Below, one piece after another: positions 26,716 to 34,778 of a DNA stretch of 64,000 nucleotides. The translations under genes were made by a program, and so were the position numbers. How positions within the stretch are numbered: the first letter of the stretch is position 1; each line of letters opens with the position of its first letter. The stretch is from JAOTVV01 sp039591075 (lineage in GTDB: Bacteria; Gemmatimonadota; Gemmatimonadetes; Gemmatimonadales; GWC2-71-9), in assembly GCA_039591075.1 (NCBI GenBank), contig JBDHEI010000003.1, positions 59,926-123,925 of the forward strand, read 5' to 3'. The notes beneath the pieces are model-generated. The model searched no databases. It had not been told where the DNA came from and was given only the letters and a program-made list of their open reading frames with translations.

Positions 26716-28269
26716 TCAAATGCTCTCACGTTGCGGCTCCCGAAGCGGGATCAGGCGGCGGGCGAACTCCAGTTCACGGGGGCGGTCGTATCGGGCGGTC
26801 GCGTAGCGCCACGACGCCAGGTGCTGGAGGATCCACTTCCCCCAGCGTGGTGTCGACCAATCCTGAACCGTGGGGAAGCGACAGGAGAGCACCCTTGCGA
26901 AGTCTTGGACGCGTTCGCGCAGCGCCGGGGTGAGCCACGGGGCGTCTTGGTGGCAGACGTACCGTACCCAGCGGGGGTCGGCCCACCCCTCGGGGGTGGT
27001 CGGAAGGAGTGGCCCGCCGGGGCCGTACTGCTCCAGGATCGGGATTCGTGCTCCCGAATCGTCCAATCGGCTCTGTTCCCCGCTGAGCTGAGGTGTGGGG
27101 CTGTAGAAATAGAGGATCACTTCGCATGCGGGGTGAATCCGCTTGAGTTGTTTGATGAAGCGGAACGTGTGCTCGATTTCCCCCTCCGGGTCCTCCGGTC
27201 CGCCGACTACGAAGGAGAATTCCGGGATGATGCCGAAGGCCCGACAGCGCTCAGCGACCTCCAGCGTGTGCTCGACCCGCGAGCCCTTCCGCATGGCACG
27301 CAACATTTCGTCGCTGGCCGCTTCGGCCCCGATGTACGCCATGCGAAGCTGGCTCGTGCGGAGCAGTTCCCATGTTGCTGTTGAGAACCCCGCCAAGGTG
27401 TCCGCACGGGCATAGCACCACCACGGAAGGCGGTGCCGTGCCAGCACCTCGAGGATCGGTATGCTCGTGACCTCCCGGTCGAAGAAGTTGTGATCGTAGT
27501 ATTGGACGGCATCCGCACGATACCGAGTGGAGAGGAGCTTCAGCACGTGATCGAGGCGCTCCGGGCCCTGGAGGTGGGTCTTACCGCCGAACATGGAAAC
27601 CACGCCACAGAACTCGCAGCGAAAGCGACAGCCGATGGCAGCCTGATGGACGGCCGTGCGCCGGCCGAGGAAACTCGGCCGGAAGTAGGTGTCGACGTCC
27701 TCGAGCGCGTCATAGGAGTAGACGGGGTACGTGTCGGGTGGACGAAACGCCCGGGCGGGGTTGTGGACGATCTCGCTGTCGCGCTTCCAGGTGAGTCCGG
27801 TGATCGCGATGGCGGCTGTCTCCCGAGTCGAGTCGCTCCGGCGGCCGACGTCGGATGGCGCGATGTCCGGGTGGGCCTCCAGCAGCCGGTGCAGCGTGTC
27901 CTCGCCCTGGCCGCGCACGACGTAGTCGACATATGGTGCGTTGATCGCCGAGTCGGGGTACAGCGTCGGGAAATAGCCTCCCCAGGCAATCGGCACATCC
28001 GGGCGCGCGCGGCGCACGGCGGTCGCGATCGCGATGGCAGGAGCCACCTGGGGGCCCGGCATCACGGTGATACCCACCAACGCATGCCGGACGCCGGTGA
28101 GCAACTGGAGCACGGTCTTGTCGGGGTGGGGATCGACGTTCCCGTCCACGATGCGGTATTCATACCGTCCTTCCAACACCGCGCCGAGCGCCAGCAGCGA
28201 GAGCGGCAGTCGCACACCCCGGGGCTTTGCCATGGAGGGATTCACGAGCAGCACCAATGGCCGGGTCAT
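26716..28269 (-). CDS. B12-binding-type radical SAM protein
   Basis: A 517-residue protein with an N-terminal cobalamin-binding-like domain (LVLLVNPSMAKPRGVRLP at the start, IAWGGYFPTLYP near 94-105, VDYVVRGQGEDTLHRLL near 114-130). The radical SAM domain has CRFRCEFC (C214, C218, C221). AYIGAEAASDEMLRAMRKG and FSFVVGGPEDPEGE follow. It is not a close relative of the pair at 20556 and 22166. Its ATG overlaps the TGA of the upstream methyltransferase by 4 bases. In some relatives this architecture carries out cobalamin-dependent methylation of unactivated carbon; that is not demonstrated here. Confidence 0.9.
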   Translation of the reverse strand: MTRPLVLLVNPSMAKPRGVRLPLSLLALGAVLEGRYEYRIVDGNVDPHPDKTVLQLLTGVRHALVGITVMPGPQVAPAIAIATAVRRARPDVPIAWGGYFPTLYPDSAINAPYVDYVVRGQGEDTLHRLLEAHPDIAPSDVGRRSDSTRETAAIAITGLTWKRDSEIVHNPARAFRPPDTYPVYSYDALEDVDTYFRPSFLGRRTAVHQAAIGCRFRCEFCGVVSMFGGKTHLQGPERLDHVLKLLSTRYRADAVQYYDHNFFDREVTSIPILEVLARHRLPWWCYARADTLAGFSTATWELLRTSQLRMAYIGAEAASDEMLRAMRKGSRVEHTLEVAERCRAFGIIPEFSFVVGGPEDPEGEIEHTFRFIKQLKRIHPACEVILYFYSPTPQLSGEQSRLDDSGARIPILEQYGPGGPLLPTTPEGWADPRWVRYVCHQDAPWLTPALRERVQDFARVLSCRFPTVQDWSTPRWGKWILQHLASWRYATARYDRPRELEFARRLIPLREPQRESI

Positions 28270-28952
28270 GCGGACGCCGCCGGCACCGCACGGTACGCCG
28301 TCATCACTTCGTTCCCGAAATCCCGGTGATGCGCTGGTGTCACGATGAACCCTGCGGCCGCGAGGCTGGTTAGCAACGTGGGCTCATCGCCATCGCTCGA
28401 GAATACCACGAGGGCTTCGCCACCTGGTGCTAACACGTCTCCCAACCCCGCGGCGAACCGGTGCAACACGTCGGGGCTCCTCCAATGTCGTTCGCGCGGA
28501 TCACGAGGAATTCCTCGAAAAAACGGCGGGTTGAAGGTCACAACGTCGAACCGCTCGCCCATGACGGGTCCCCACAGGTCCCCTTGACGGACGGCAATGC
28601 GATCCTCGACGCCGTTGAGCAGCGCGTTGACTCGTGCGCATCGCACGGCCACCGGGTCGGTATCCACCGCGACGACCCGCCAGCCGAGCCGAGCGAGGAA
28701 CACAGCTCCCACGCCGCTCCCCGTGCCCAGGTCGAGCGCTCCTGTCCGCGCCGCGTCGCGTTCACGGGACGCAATGCAGAGATCGATTGCATCTGCCAGG
28801 AAGCGGCCGCTGCGAAAGACCACTGGGTTGTGCACGCCGGGTAGCACGAGGAGGGGCACGTCCTTCACCGTCTCGAGCACGGCGTGGCGAAGACGGCGTC
28901 GAAGCCACGGACGTCGCAGACGCTGGCCCAGCCGGACCAATGCTCGTCGCAC
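28266..28952 (-). CDS. SAM-dependent methyltransferase with NPPF motif
   Basis: A 228-residue methyltransferase. The SAM site ALDLGTGSGVGAVFLARLG is near residue 72, and the catalytic NPPF motif is in FDVVTFNPPFFRG near residue 140. NPPF is characteristic of HemK/PrmC- and RsmC-type N-methyltransferases, which act on amide or exocyclic nitrogens. It has an arginine-rich N-terminus. The start is GTG at 28952; it overlaps the downstream radical SAM gene by 4 bases. PrmC proper is longer, so I do not assign it to release-factor methylation. Confidence 0.84.
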   Translation of the reverse strand: MRRALVRLGQRLRRPWLRRRLRHAVLETVKDVPLLVLPGVHNPVVFRSGRFLADAIDLCIASRERDAARTGALDLGTGSGVGAVFLARLGWRVVAVDTDPVAVRCARVNALLNGVEDRIAVRQGDLWGPVMGERFDVVTFNPPFFRGIPRDPRERHWRSPDVLHRFAAGLGDVLAPGGEALVVFSSDGDEPTLLTSLAAAGFIVTPAHHRDFGNEVMTAYRAVPAASA

Positions 28953-29075
28953 CAGCTTACCGACTCACCTGTCGAGCGGCGCGCGGTGCTCGCCGGTTTT
29001 GTGGGGTTGGGATATCATTGCAGGGGAAGGGCCGCCCGGGCTGAAGTTCGTGTGCGCGATCCGCTTCGAGGACTG

Positions 29076-30155
29076 ATGACTGAATTGATTCCGCGCCCGG
29101 CACCGAGTCAACCCCGCACCGCGCCAGGGCCGCTCCGGCCGCGAGTCGACCCCATCACCTCACTGCCGATCGTGATCTTGTATCCCCACAACCGCTGCAA
29201 CTGCCGCTGCGTGATGTGTGATATCTGGGAACTTCGCACCACGGAGGAGCTCACCATCGAGGAAATCGAAACGTGGATGCCGGAGTGGCAGGCGGTTGGC
29301 GTGGAGCGTGTGGTGCTGAGCGGAGGCGAGCCGCTCATGTATTCGGCGTTTGATGCTCTTGGCGAGCTGTTCCTGACGGCCGGGATCGGCGTGTCGCTGA
29401 TCAGCACTGGTCTGCTCCTCGAGCGGCGGGCAGAGGCGGTCGGGAAATACTGCGACGATGTCATCGTGAGCTTGGACGGCCCACCCGAAGTGCACGACCG
29501 CATTCGCCGAGTTCCTCGAGCGTACGAGCGTCTGGCACGGGGCGTTGCGGCGGTCCGTGCTGTGGCCCCGGGGATCTGCATTTCCGCCCGCTGCACGGTA
29601 CTACGCGAAAATGCCGGAACACTCACGAAGACGGTCGACGCGGCCAAGCGTCTCGGGCTCGAGCGGCTGAGCTTTCTCGCGGCCGATGTCAGCAGTGAGG
29701 CTTTCAATCGGCCGGGCGGTTGGGCGCCGGACCGGGCCGCGGTAGTGGCCCTCGATGGGGCGGGACTGCATGCACTCAGAGGGGAGCTGGATGCGCTGGC
29801 CCGCGACTATGCCGACGATTTCGCCTCCGGTGTCATCGCCGAGAGCATCGAGAAGCTGGAACGCCGCCTGTACCACTACTTCGCGGCGATCCTGGGGAAG
29901 GGAGCGTTCCCCTCCATCGAATGCAATGCGCCGTGGGTGTCCGCTGTGGTCGAATCCGACGGAACCGTGCGGCCATGTTTCTTTCATGCTTCAATGGGGA
30001 GTGCGCGGGAGGCCGGGGGGTTCGAGGTGGTGCTCAACTCGGACGAAGCCGTTGCATGGCGCCGCGGGCTCGACATGAGTCGCAACGAGATCTGCCGACG
30101 CTGCGTCTGCTCGCTTGCGCTGCGGCGAGGGGCCGAGCCTGCCAGAGCGGTGTGA
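29076..30155 (+). CDS. radical SAM protein with SPASM/twitch-like C-terminus
   Basis: A 359-residue radical SAM enzyme. The 4Fe-4S motif is CNCRCVMC (C41, C45, C48), followed by VVLSGGEPLMY and VIVSLDGPPEVHDRIR, as in the MoaA/AlbA/PqqE superfamily. The C-terminal part has CNAPWVSAVVESDGTVRPC and EICRRCVC, consistent with extra Fe-S cluster ligands of a SPASM or twitch domain. SPASM enzymes often modify ribosomal peptides, though some act on sugars and lipids. It begins a block with a glycosyltransferase 16 bases downstream and is divergent from 28266-28952. Confidence 0.92.
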   Translation: MTELIPRPAPSQPRTAPGPLRPRVDPITSLPIVILYPHNRCNCRCVMCDIWELRTTEELTIEEIETWMPEWQAVGVERVVLSGGEPLMYSAFDALGELFLTAGIGVSLISTGLLLERRAEAVGKYCDDVIVSLDGPPEVHDRIRRVPRAYERLARGVAAVRAVAPGICISARCTVLRENAGTLTKTVDAAKRLGLERLSFLAADVSSEAFNRPGGWAPDRAAVVALDGAGLHALRGELDALARDYADDFASGVIAESIEKLERRLYHYFAAILGKGAFPSIECNAPWVSAVVESDGTVRPCFFHASMGSAREAGGFEVVLNSDEAVAWRRGLDMSRNEICRRCVCSLALRRGAEPARAV

Positions 30156-30171
30156 AGGTCGGGCCGCGCGA

Positions 30172-31284
30172 ATGAGGATCGCCCTGGTCGTGCCCGGCGG
30201 TGTGAGTCGCGACGGCGAATACCGCGTCATCCCGTCAATCCTCTGGCTCATCGAGCGGCTCACACGTCGACACGACGTGCAGGTCGTGACCCTGCGCCAG
30301 GAATCGCATCCGGCCTCCTGGGTGCTGGGTGGCGCAACCGTCCACAACGTGGGGACGAGGTCGTGGCGTCGGCGGGCCGTTCACACGTTGCTGCGACTCC
30401 ACCGATCGACACCCTTCGACGTCTTCCACGCCCTGTGGGTCCGCGGACCCGGTGACGTTGCGCTCGCGGCCGGTCGGCTGTGTCGGCGCCCGGTGCTCGT
30501 GCACGTGGCAGGTGGCGAGTTCGTGTGGCTGCCGGAGATCCGATATGGTGGGGCGGGGTCAGCGTGGTCGAGGTGGATCGCGGGGACGGTCGTTCGATGG
30601 GCCGACCGAGTGACGGCCGCCAGCACCCCCATGCTCGAGCTAGTGCGATCCCACGGCGCTGAAGCGGAGCGGGTTGCTCTGGGTGTGGACACGGCCTTCT
30701 GGACGGTCATACCGCCTCGGCCCCGCCCGCGCGACCGGCCGGCGCGTCTCGTCCACGTGGGCAGCCTCAACCCCGTGAAGAACCAGGAAACGTTGATGCA
30801 CACCGCTGCCCTGCTCGCGAGTACCGGCTTGGTGTTCCATCTCGATGTCGTGGGCGAGGATACCATGGGAGGCGCCGTGCAACGTCTCGCCGATCGTCTG
30901 GGCATTGGCGCACGAGTGACGTTTCATGGGTTCTTGCCACAGCATCGTCTGCGTCCGGTCGTGAGCGCAGCCGATCTCATGGTGATGTCGTCGCGTCACG
31001 AAGCCGGGCCGGTGGCGGTGCTCGAGGCGGCCGTCGCGGGTGTTCCGACCGTGGGAACGGCGGTGGGACATCTGCACGAGCTGGCGCCCCACGGGGCGCT
31101 GGTCGTGGACGTGGGCGACGCGCCGGCACTGGCGCGTACGATCGGGGCCGTGCTGGACGATGACGCGCGGAGGTTGCAGCTCGCGCGTTCCGCACAGCAG
31201 GTGGCCGTGCGCGAGAACGCCGACTGGACGTGCGCGCGATTCGAGGCGCTCTACGGCGAGTCACTCGCGCCTCGCGCCCGCTGA
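30172..31284 (+). CDS. GT4-family glycosyltransferase
   Basis: A 370-residue GT-B fold glycosyltransferase. The N-terminal domain starts MRIALVVPGGVSRDGE. The C-terminal nucleotide-sugar site has LVHVGSLNPVKNQETLMHTA and MSSRHEAGPVAVLEAAVAGVPTVGTAVG, the usual GT4 E-x7-E region. The ATG at 30172 follows the radical SAM stop by 16 bases. Its last 34 bases overlap, in the opposite direction, the 3' end of a PIG-L deacetylase. The sugar donor and acceptor are not predictable from sequence alone. Confidence 0.92.
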   Translation: MRIALVVPGGVSRDGEYRVIPSILWLIERLTRRHDVQVVTLRQESHPASWVLGGATVHNVGTRSWRRRAVHTLLRLHRSTPFDVFHALWVRGPGDVALAAGRLCRRPVLVHVAGGEFVWLPEIRYGGAGSAWSRWIAGTVVRWADRVTAASTPMLELVRSHGAEAERVALGVDTAFWTVIPPRPRPRDRPARLVHVGSLNPVKNQETLMHTAALLASTGLVFHLDVVGEDTMGGAVQRLADRLGIGARVTFHGFLPQHRLRPVVSAADLMVMSSRHEAGPVAVLEAAVAGVPTVGTAVGHLHELAPHGALVVDVGDAPALARTIGAVLDDDARRLQLARSAQQVAVRENADWTCARFEALYGESLAPRAR

Positions 31285-32186
31285 GGCCGGCGCATCACGG
31301 AGGCCTGTCGCAACTGACGCCGAGCACGGGTCCCTAGGAAGAAGGCCAAAGGATCCGTCAGTGGATGACGGCGAATCCCGCGAAAGGGTGTGTCTTCGAA
31401 GCCCCAAGCATGCGCTTGCATGACGGACCGGTAGACGCGTCCGGACAACTCCCAGAAGGCCTCGCAATGTGTAGGGCCATACAGGGCCGCACGATAGCGC
31501 GCACCACGGTGCAGCGGGGCCATTGTCGTGGCCTGGGTAGCATAACATGCGAGCGCCGCCCGCTTGGCCTCGGCCACCGGTCCGAAATCGAGTATGCAGT
31601 TCGCGAGGATCGGGGTCAGTGGCACGCCCAGTTCGTAGGCGCGGACGACCTGGTCCGGTCTGATGACGTCGGCAACGGCCTGCGCGACCCACAGATGGTC
31701 AGGATGGAAATCCACGCACGACGGGGTGTAGACGATCTGCGCGGAGGCGATTAACGGCACAAGGCGGTCCCGGACGTCGGGGCGGTTGCCCGTTCGCTCG
31801 GGGAAGTGCAGTGAGGTCACCAAGCGGACTCCGAGCCGCGCCATCGCATCCCTCAACTCCGCAGCCCGCGTGGCGGCGTACCTCGCAGTGTCGCGGTCCG
31901 ATGGGCGGGCACCTCCCCCGTCGGTGACCACGATCACGTGAACCTCGGCTCCGGATCGTTGGTGCAGGCGGATTGCACCGCCCGCGCCCAACGTTTCGTC
32001 GTCCGGGTGTGGGGCCACGACGGCCACGTGGCGCACGGCTTGCCAGTCCGGCTGCATGTGTGGGCGTATGCCCCAGTGCCGCCGCGTGAGGCGAAGTACT
32101 CCCCTCCATCCGTACTCCAACGGCAAGCCGGTACCGTGCCGGACCGCCGCAAGGGTCCGGCCGATGATTCGCCGGGCGTCCACCAT
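31251..32186 (-). CDS. PIG-L family deacetylase
   Basis: A 311-residue LmbE-type zinc deacetylase with VAPHPDDETLGAGG (APHPDDE at about 58-64) and the second histidine motif VDFHPDH. Compared with bshB1 in this window it has a 50-residue N-terminal extension and a different C-terminal half. Family members remove the acetyl group from N-acetylglucosamine units in GPI anchors, mycothiol and antibiotic aglycones. I start it at the ATG at 32186, which overlaps the upstream stop as TGATG; a start at 32222 is possible. Facing a GT4 gene, it may act on the sugar that gene adds. Confidence 0.9.
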   Translation of the reverse strand: MVDARRIIGRTLAAVRHGTGLPLEYGWRGVLRLTRRHWGIRPHMQPDWQAVRHVAVVAPHPDDETLGAGGAIRLHQRSGAEVHVIVVTDGGGARPSDRDTARYAATRAAELRDAMARLGVRLVTSLHFPERTGNRPDVRDRLVPLIASAQIVYTPSCVDFHPDHLWVAQAVADVIRPDQVVRAYELGVPLTPILANCILDFGPVAEAKRAALACYATQATTMAPLHRGARYRAALYGPTHCEAFWELSGRVYRSVMQAHAWGFEDTPFRGIRRHPLTDPLAFFLGTRARRQLRQASVMRRPQRARGASDSP

Positions 32187-33238
32187 CAGAGGATGTCGGA
32201 ATCGCCAGGCATCATGAACCAACTGGAGGGGGAGCCAAAGGCCGGGCGCACTTCGGCGTGGGCGAGAGGGATCACGACCGCAGTGTAGGACCGCCGGCGT
32301 CGCAGGAAGCCAAGCTCGTCCAGGGTTGCAGTGAGGGAGAGCTGCTCTGGGATATGCGCCTGCATTGCCGAAGCGCCTGCCGCTCGGAGTTCCGTGAGTG
32401 CGGCCGTCAGCAGGGCGTGGCGGGCACTGGCATCTGCGGGGTGGGTGAAGAGGTCACCGAGTTGCGCGACCCCGCTTGGTGCGCTCGGGGCTCGATACGC
32501 GACGTACCCCACGGGGTGGCCCTCACGTCGCGCGAGTGCCAGCCGATACGGTCGTCCCGAAGACTTCGCGTACCTGTAGTTAACCCACGTGCGGTTTCGC
32601 ACCACGGTGACCTGGTAGTGTGCCGAGAGGTCGGCCCATATCCGGTCGAACTCCTCGCCCGGGGCGTCAACGGCTTCCACGGTGACTTCTTCACGAGCGC
32701 GTGACCGAGGGACCGTGAACCGTGACCACACGCGTCCGGCAACGTCGGCCAACGGCGCCGGCACGCCGTGGCGTCGGAGCCACGGGCCCGGATCGAGCGG
32801 TCGCACGAAGAGGTGGAGAGATAACTGCGGCGCGAGGCCAAGTTTGCGCCGTTGGGAACCCCAGTTCTCGTTCTCGAGGCCGTAACAGCAGTCGGCACCG
32901 GCACTCCTCCAATCCGCGAAGGCCGCTCTCCCGACGGAACCGAGAACGCCGCGACCGCGAAAATCTGCTCTGGTCAGCACGTCGCACCCGTGAACGGCGG
33001 TGACGATGCGGTCATCGATCTTGACATGAACGGGCGTGCCGGCGAACTGCCCCACGATCGCGCCCTCCGACTCGGCATACCACGCCATGCTTCCCGGGGC
33101 AGGACAGGGGGACTCGAACAGCTTCCAGCGATATTCGGCCGGTGTGCGGGAGGTGCGAAACACCTCACAGGCCAACGCCGCGGCCTCGCGCTCGTCCCCA
33201 TCGCGGTATGGTCTGACCGTCCATGTCGGCTCACCCAT
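32186..33238 (-). CDS. GNAT-fold acetyltransferase-like protein
   Basis: A 350-residue protein with a GNAT-type acyl-CoA site: the VTAVHGCDVLTRADFRGRGV segment near residues 78-97 contains the RxxGxG-like loop. A second domain (from about 180) ends in strands such as RPYRLALARREGHPVGYVAY and resembles a second GNAT half. The double-domain size recalls Eis-type or FemAB-like proteins. It is preceded by the nucleotidyltransferase (30-base gap) and its stop overlaps the start of the PIG-L gene, so the three form one unit. Confidence 0.8.
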   Translation of the reverse strand: MGEPTWTVRPYRDGDEREAAALACEVFRTSRTPAEYRWKLFESPCPAPGSMAWYAESEGAIVGQFAGTPVHVKIDDRIVTAVHGCDVLTRADFRGRGVLGSVGRAAFADWRSAGADCCYGLENENWGSQRRKLGLAPQLSLHLFVRPLDPGPWLRRHGVPAPLADVAGRVWSRFTVPRSRAREEVTVEAVDAPGEEFDRIWADLSAHYQVTVVRNRTWVNYRYAKSSGRPYRLALARREGHPVGYVAYRAPSAPSGVAQLGDLFTHPADASARHALLTAALTELRAAGASAMQAHIPEQLSLTATLDELGFLRRRRSYTAVVIPLAHAEVRPAFGSPSSWFMMPGDSDIL

Positions 33239-33268
33239 GGTCTTTGATCTCCAAGGACCGCACTGGCC

Positions 33269-34513
33269 TCAGCTGCGCCGCTTCCACGTCATCTGCCCCG
33301 TGACGAGCCGACGGACACGTTCCAGCGTGATCCGAAGGGCCTCCATCGGGGGGTGGAGGTCGTCCCCGTCGTGCGGCCAGAGCCGTAGCAGAAACCACCG
33401 GGCACGCGCCTGCCAGTCCGGGAGCCACATGAGCTTTGCTTCGATCGAGCGTTGGAAGAGCTGCATCGCGCTCGCGGGGTCTGTGCGATCGACGAAATGC
33501 CTAACGGCAGCCGGTGCCTCATCCCGAATACGTGCACGGAACGCGGGATCCAGCGTGCCCGGCACGAGCTTCTCGACCAGCTCCAAGCTCGGGAACGCAA
33601 AGGCGGCCGCGTCAGAATCCTGGAGTCGTCGGGCCAAGGCCGTCCAGTCCAGCGTCGCGCGCTCGACGTCCGCGCGGAGCATCTGCGCCAACTCGACCAG
33701 CCGGAGGAGGGAGGTTATCTCGAAGTGGTTTGACGCGTGCAATGCGAGGTGCGCCGCGAGCAACGGCTGCGCGAGCACCCGCACCTGGACTGGTCCGACC
33801 CGCCATTGACAGAGATCGTCGGGCCGAACGGGATCGAGGCTCGCGGTCACCCCTCTCACCATGCGGCGGTCGAGCGTGAGGTGCAGGTCGACTTCCCAGG
33901 GGTTGTCGCAGTGCGTGAGCTCGAGGGAGAGCGGGACTTGGGGCCCGGGGGCACTCCACGTTTCGCGCCCTCGGACAAGACCAACTCTCGTGAACCCCAG
34001 GTCGCTCAGGACCCTCCCGATGACGGGTAGTGCATCCCGTTGGATGAGAAGGTCGATATCGGCCATCGGGCGCGTGCCCGGTTCCGGGAAGTACACTGAG
34101 GCCGTGTGCATGCCCTTCAATACAGTGATGGGCACGCCTTCGCTGTCGAACCGTTGGAGCAGCACGTCGAGCTCGCTCCGCAGTCGCTCTGCCCGCCGCC
34201 TGCCGTGATCGAGATGAGCGGCAAGTGCCTCCGCCGTGGCGTCAGACGCTGCAAGCCGACCAGTCTCCATCCAGTATCCGAGGAGGGGGCCCATGCCGGC
34301 GGTGAAGGCCGCGATGGATATCGCCCGTGTGTCTGCGGCACCATCCTCGATCGCTGCACTGCTCTCGGGCCTGCCGATCAGCACCGATGTCACTCGTGCT
34401 AGCTCGGCCATGGCCGACGCGAAACGCTCTCCGGTCATGTCAGGCCACAGGAATCGCGGATTCCACGAGCGGCGAAACCGCCGCAGGCGTTGCTCGGTGG
34501 AGGTGTCGATCAC
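33269..34513 (-). CDS. nucleotidyltransferase family protein (NTP_transf_5 type)
   Basis: A 414-residue protein of the uncharacterised nucleotidyltransferase group found beside HprK-like kinases in lasso-peptide and other modification loci. The signature region is GVPITVLKGMHTASVYF (LKGMH at 132-136) and RPMADIDLLI, where D152 and D154 match the catalytic DxD pair of nucleotidyltransferases. The helical remainder has no other motif I recognise. The start is GTG at 34513 and it heads a three-gene block. In this window the HprK-like gene (19534) and this gene lie at opposite ends of the same locus. Confidence 0.85.
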   Translation of the reverse strand: MIDTSTEQRLRRFRRSWNPRFLWPDMTGERFASAMAELARVTSVLIGRPESSAAIEDGAADTRAISIAAFTAGMGPLLGYWMETGRLAASDATAEALAAHLDHGRRRAERLRSELDVLLQRFDSEGVPITVLKGMHTASVYFPEPGTRPMADIDLLIQRDALPVIGRVLSDLGFTRVGLVRGRETWSAPGPQVPLSLELTHCDNPWEVDLHLTLDRRMVRGVTASLDPVRPDDLCQWRVGPVQVRVLAQPLLAAHLALHASNHFEITSLLRLVELAQMLRADVERATLDWTALARRLQDSDAAAFAFPSLELVEKLVPGTLDPAFRARIRDEAPAAVRHFVDRTDPASAMQLFQRSIEAKLMWLPDWQARARWFLLRLWPHDGDDLHPPMEALRITLERVRRLVTGQMTWKRRS

Positions 34514-34778
34514 CTCGCTAACCTAGCGGCGCCGACCGGAGGGCGGTATCGTAGGCGACCCGTCCGTGGCGCCGATACTGGATAGGACGGACCACTCGGC
34601 GCCGACGGGTGAGACCAGGTCGGCAATCCTGTCTGGGGATCGGTCGGAATCTGTGGTGCTTCTCGAACGACTCCGTGAGGTTCCTCGAGAAACGACCGGG
34701 TGATCCACCCACCGCTCGGGATCTATGTGGCGACCAGGGCGCGACTTGTCTTGGGATCACGAATGGAAAGGAGCAAAC

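Noticed and set aside
19534..34513. Assignment of the locus as a lasso-peptide cluster
   Set aside because: No asparagine-synthetase-like cyclase, transglutaminase-like protease or PqqD-type element was found, although HprK-like and NTP_transf_5 genes are present.
34523..34708. 61-codon frame upstream of the nucleotidyltransferase as a possible precursor peptide
   Set aside because: No leader motif, no good ribosome site, mixed codon use, and a second frame there is equally open; not enough to call a ribosomal peptide precursor.
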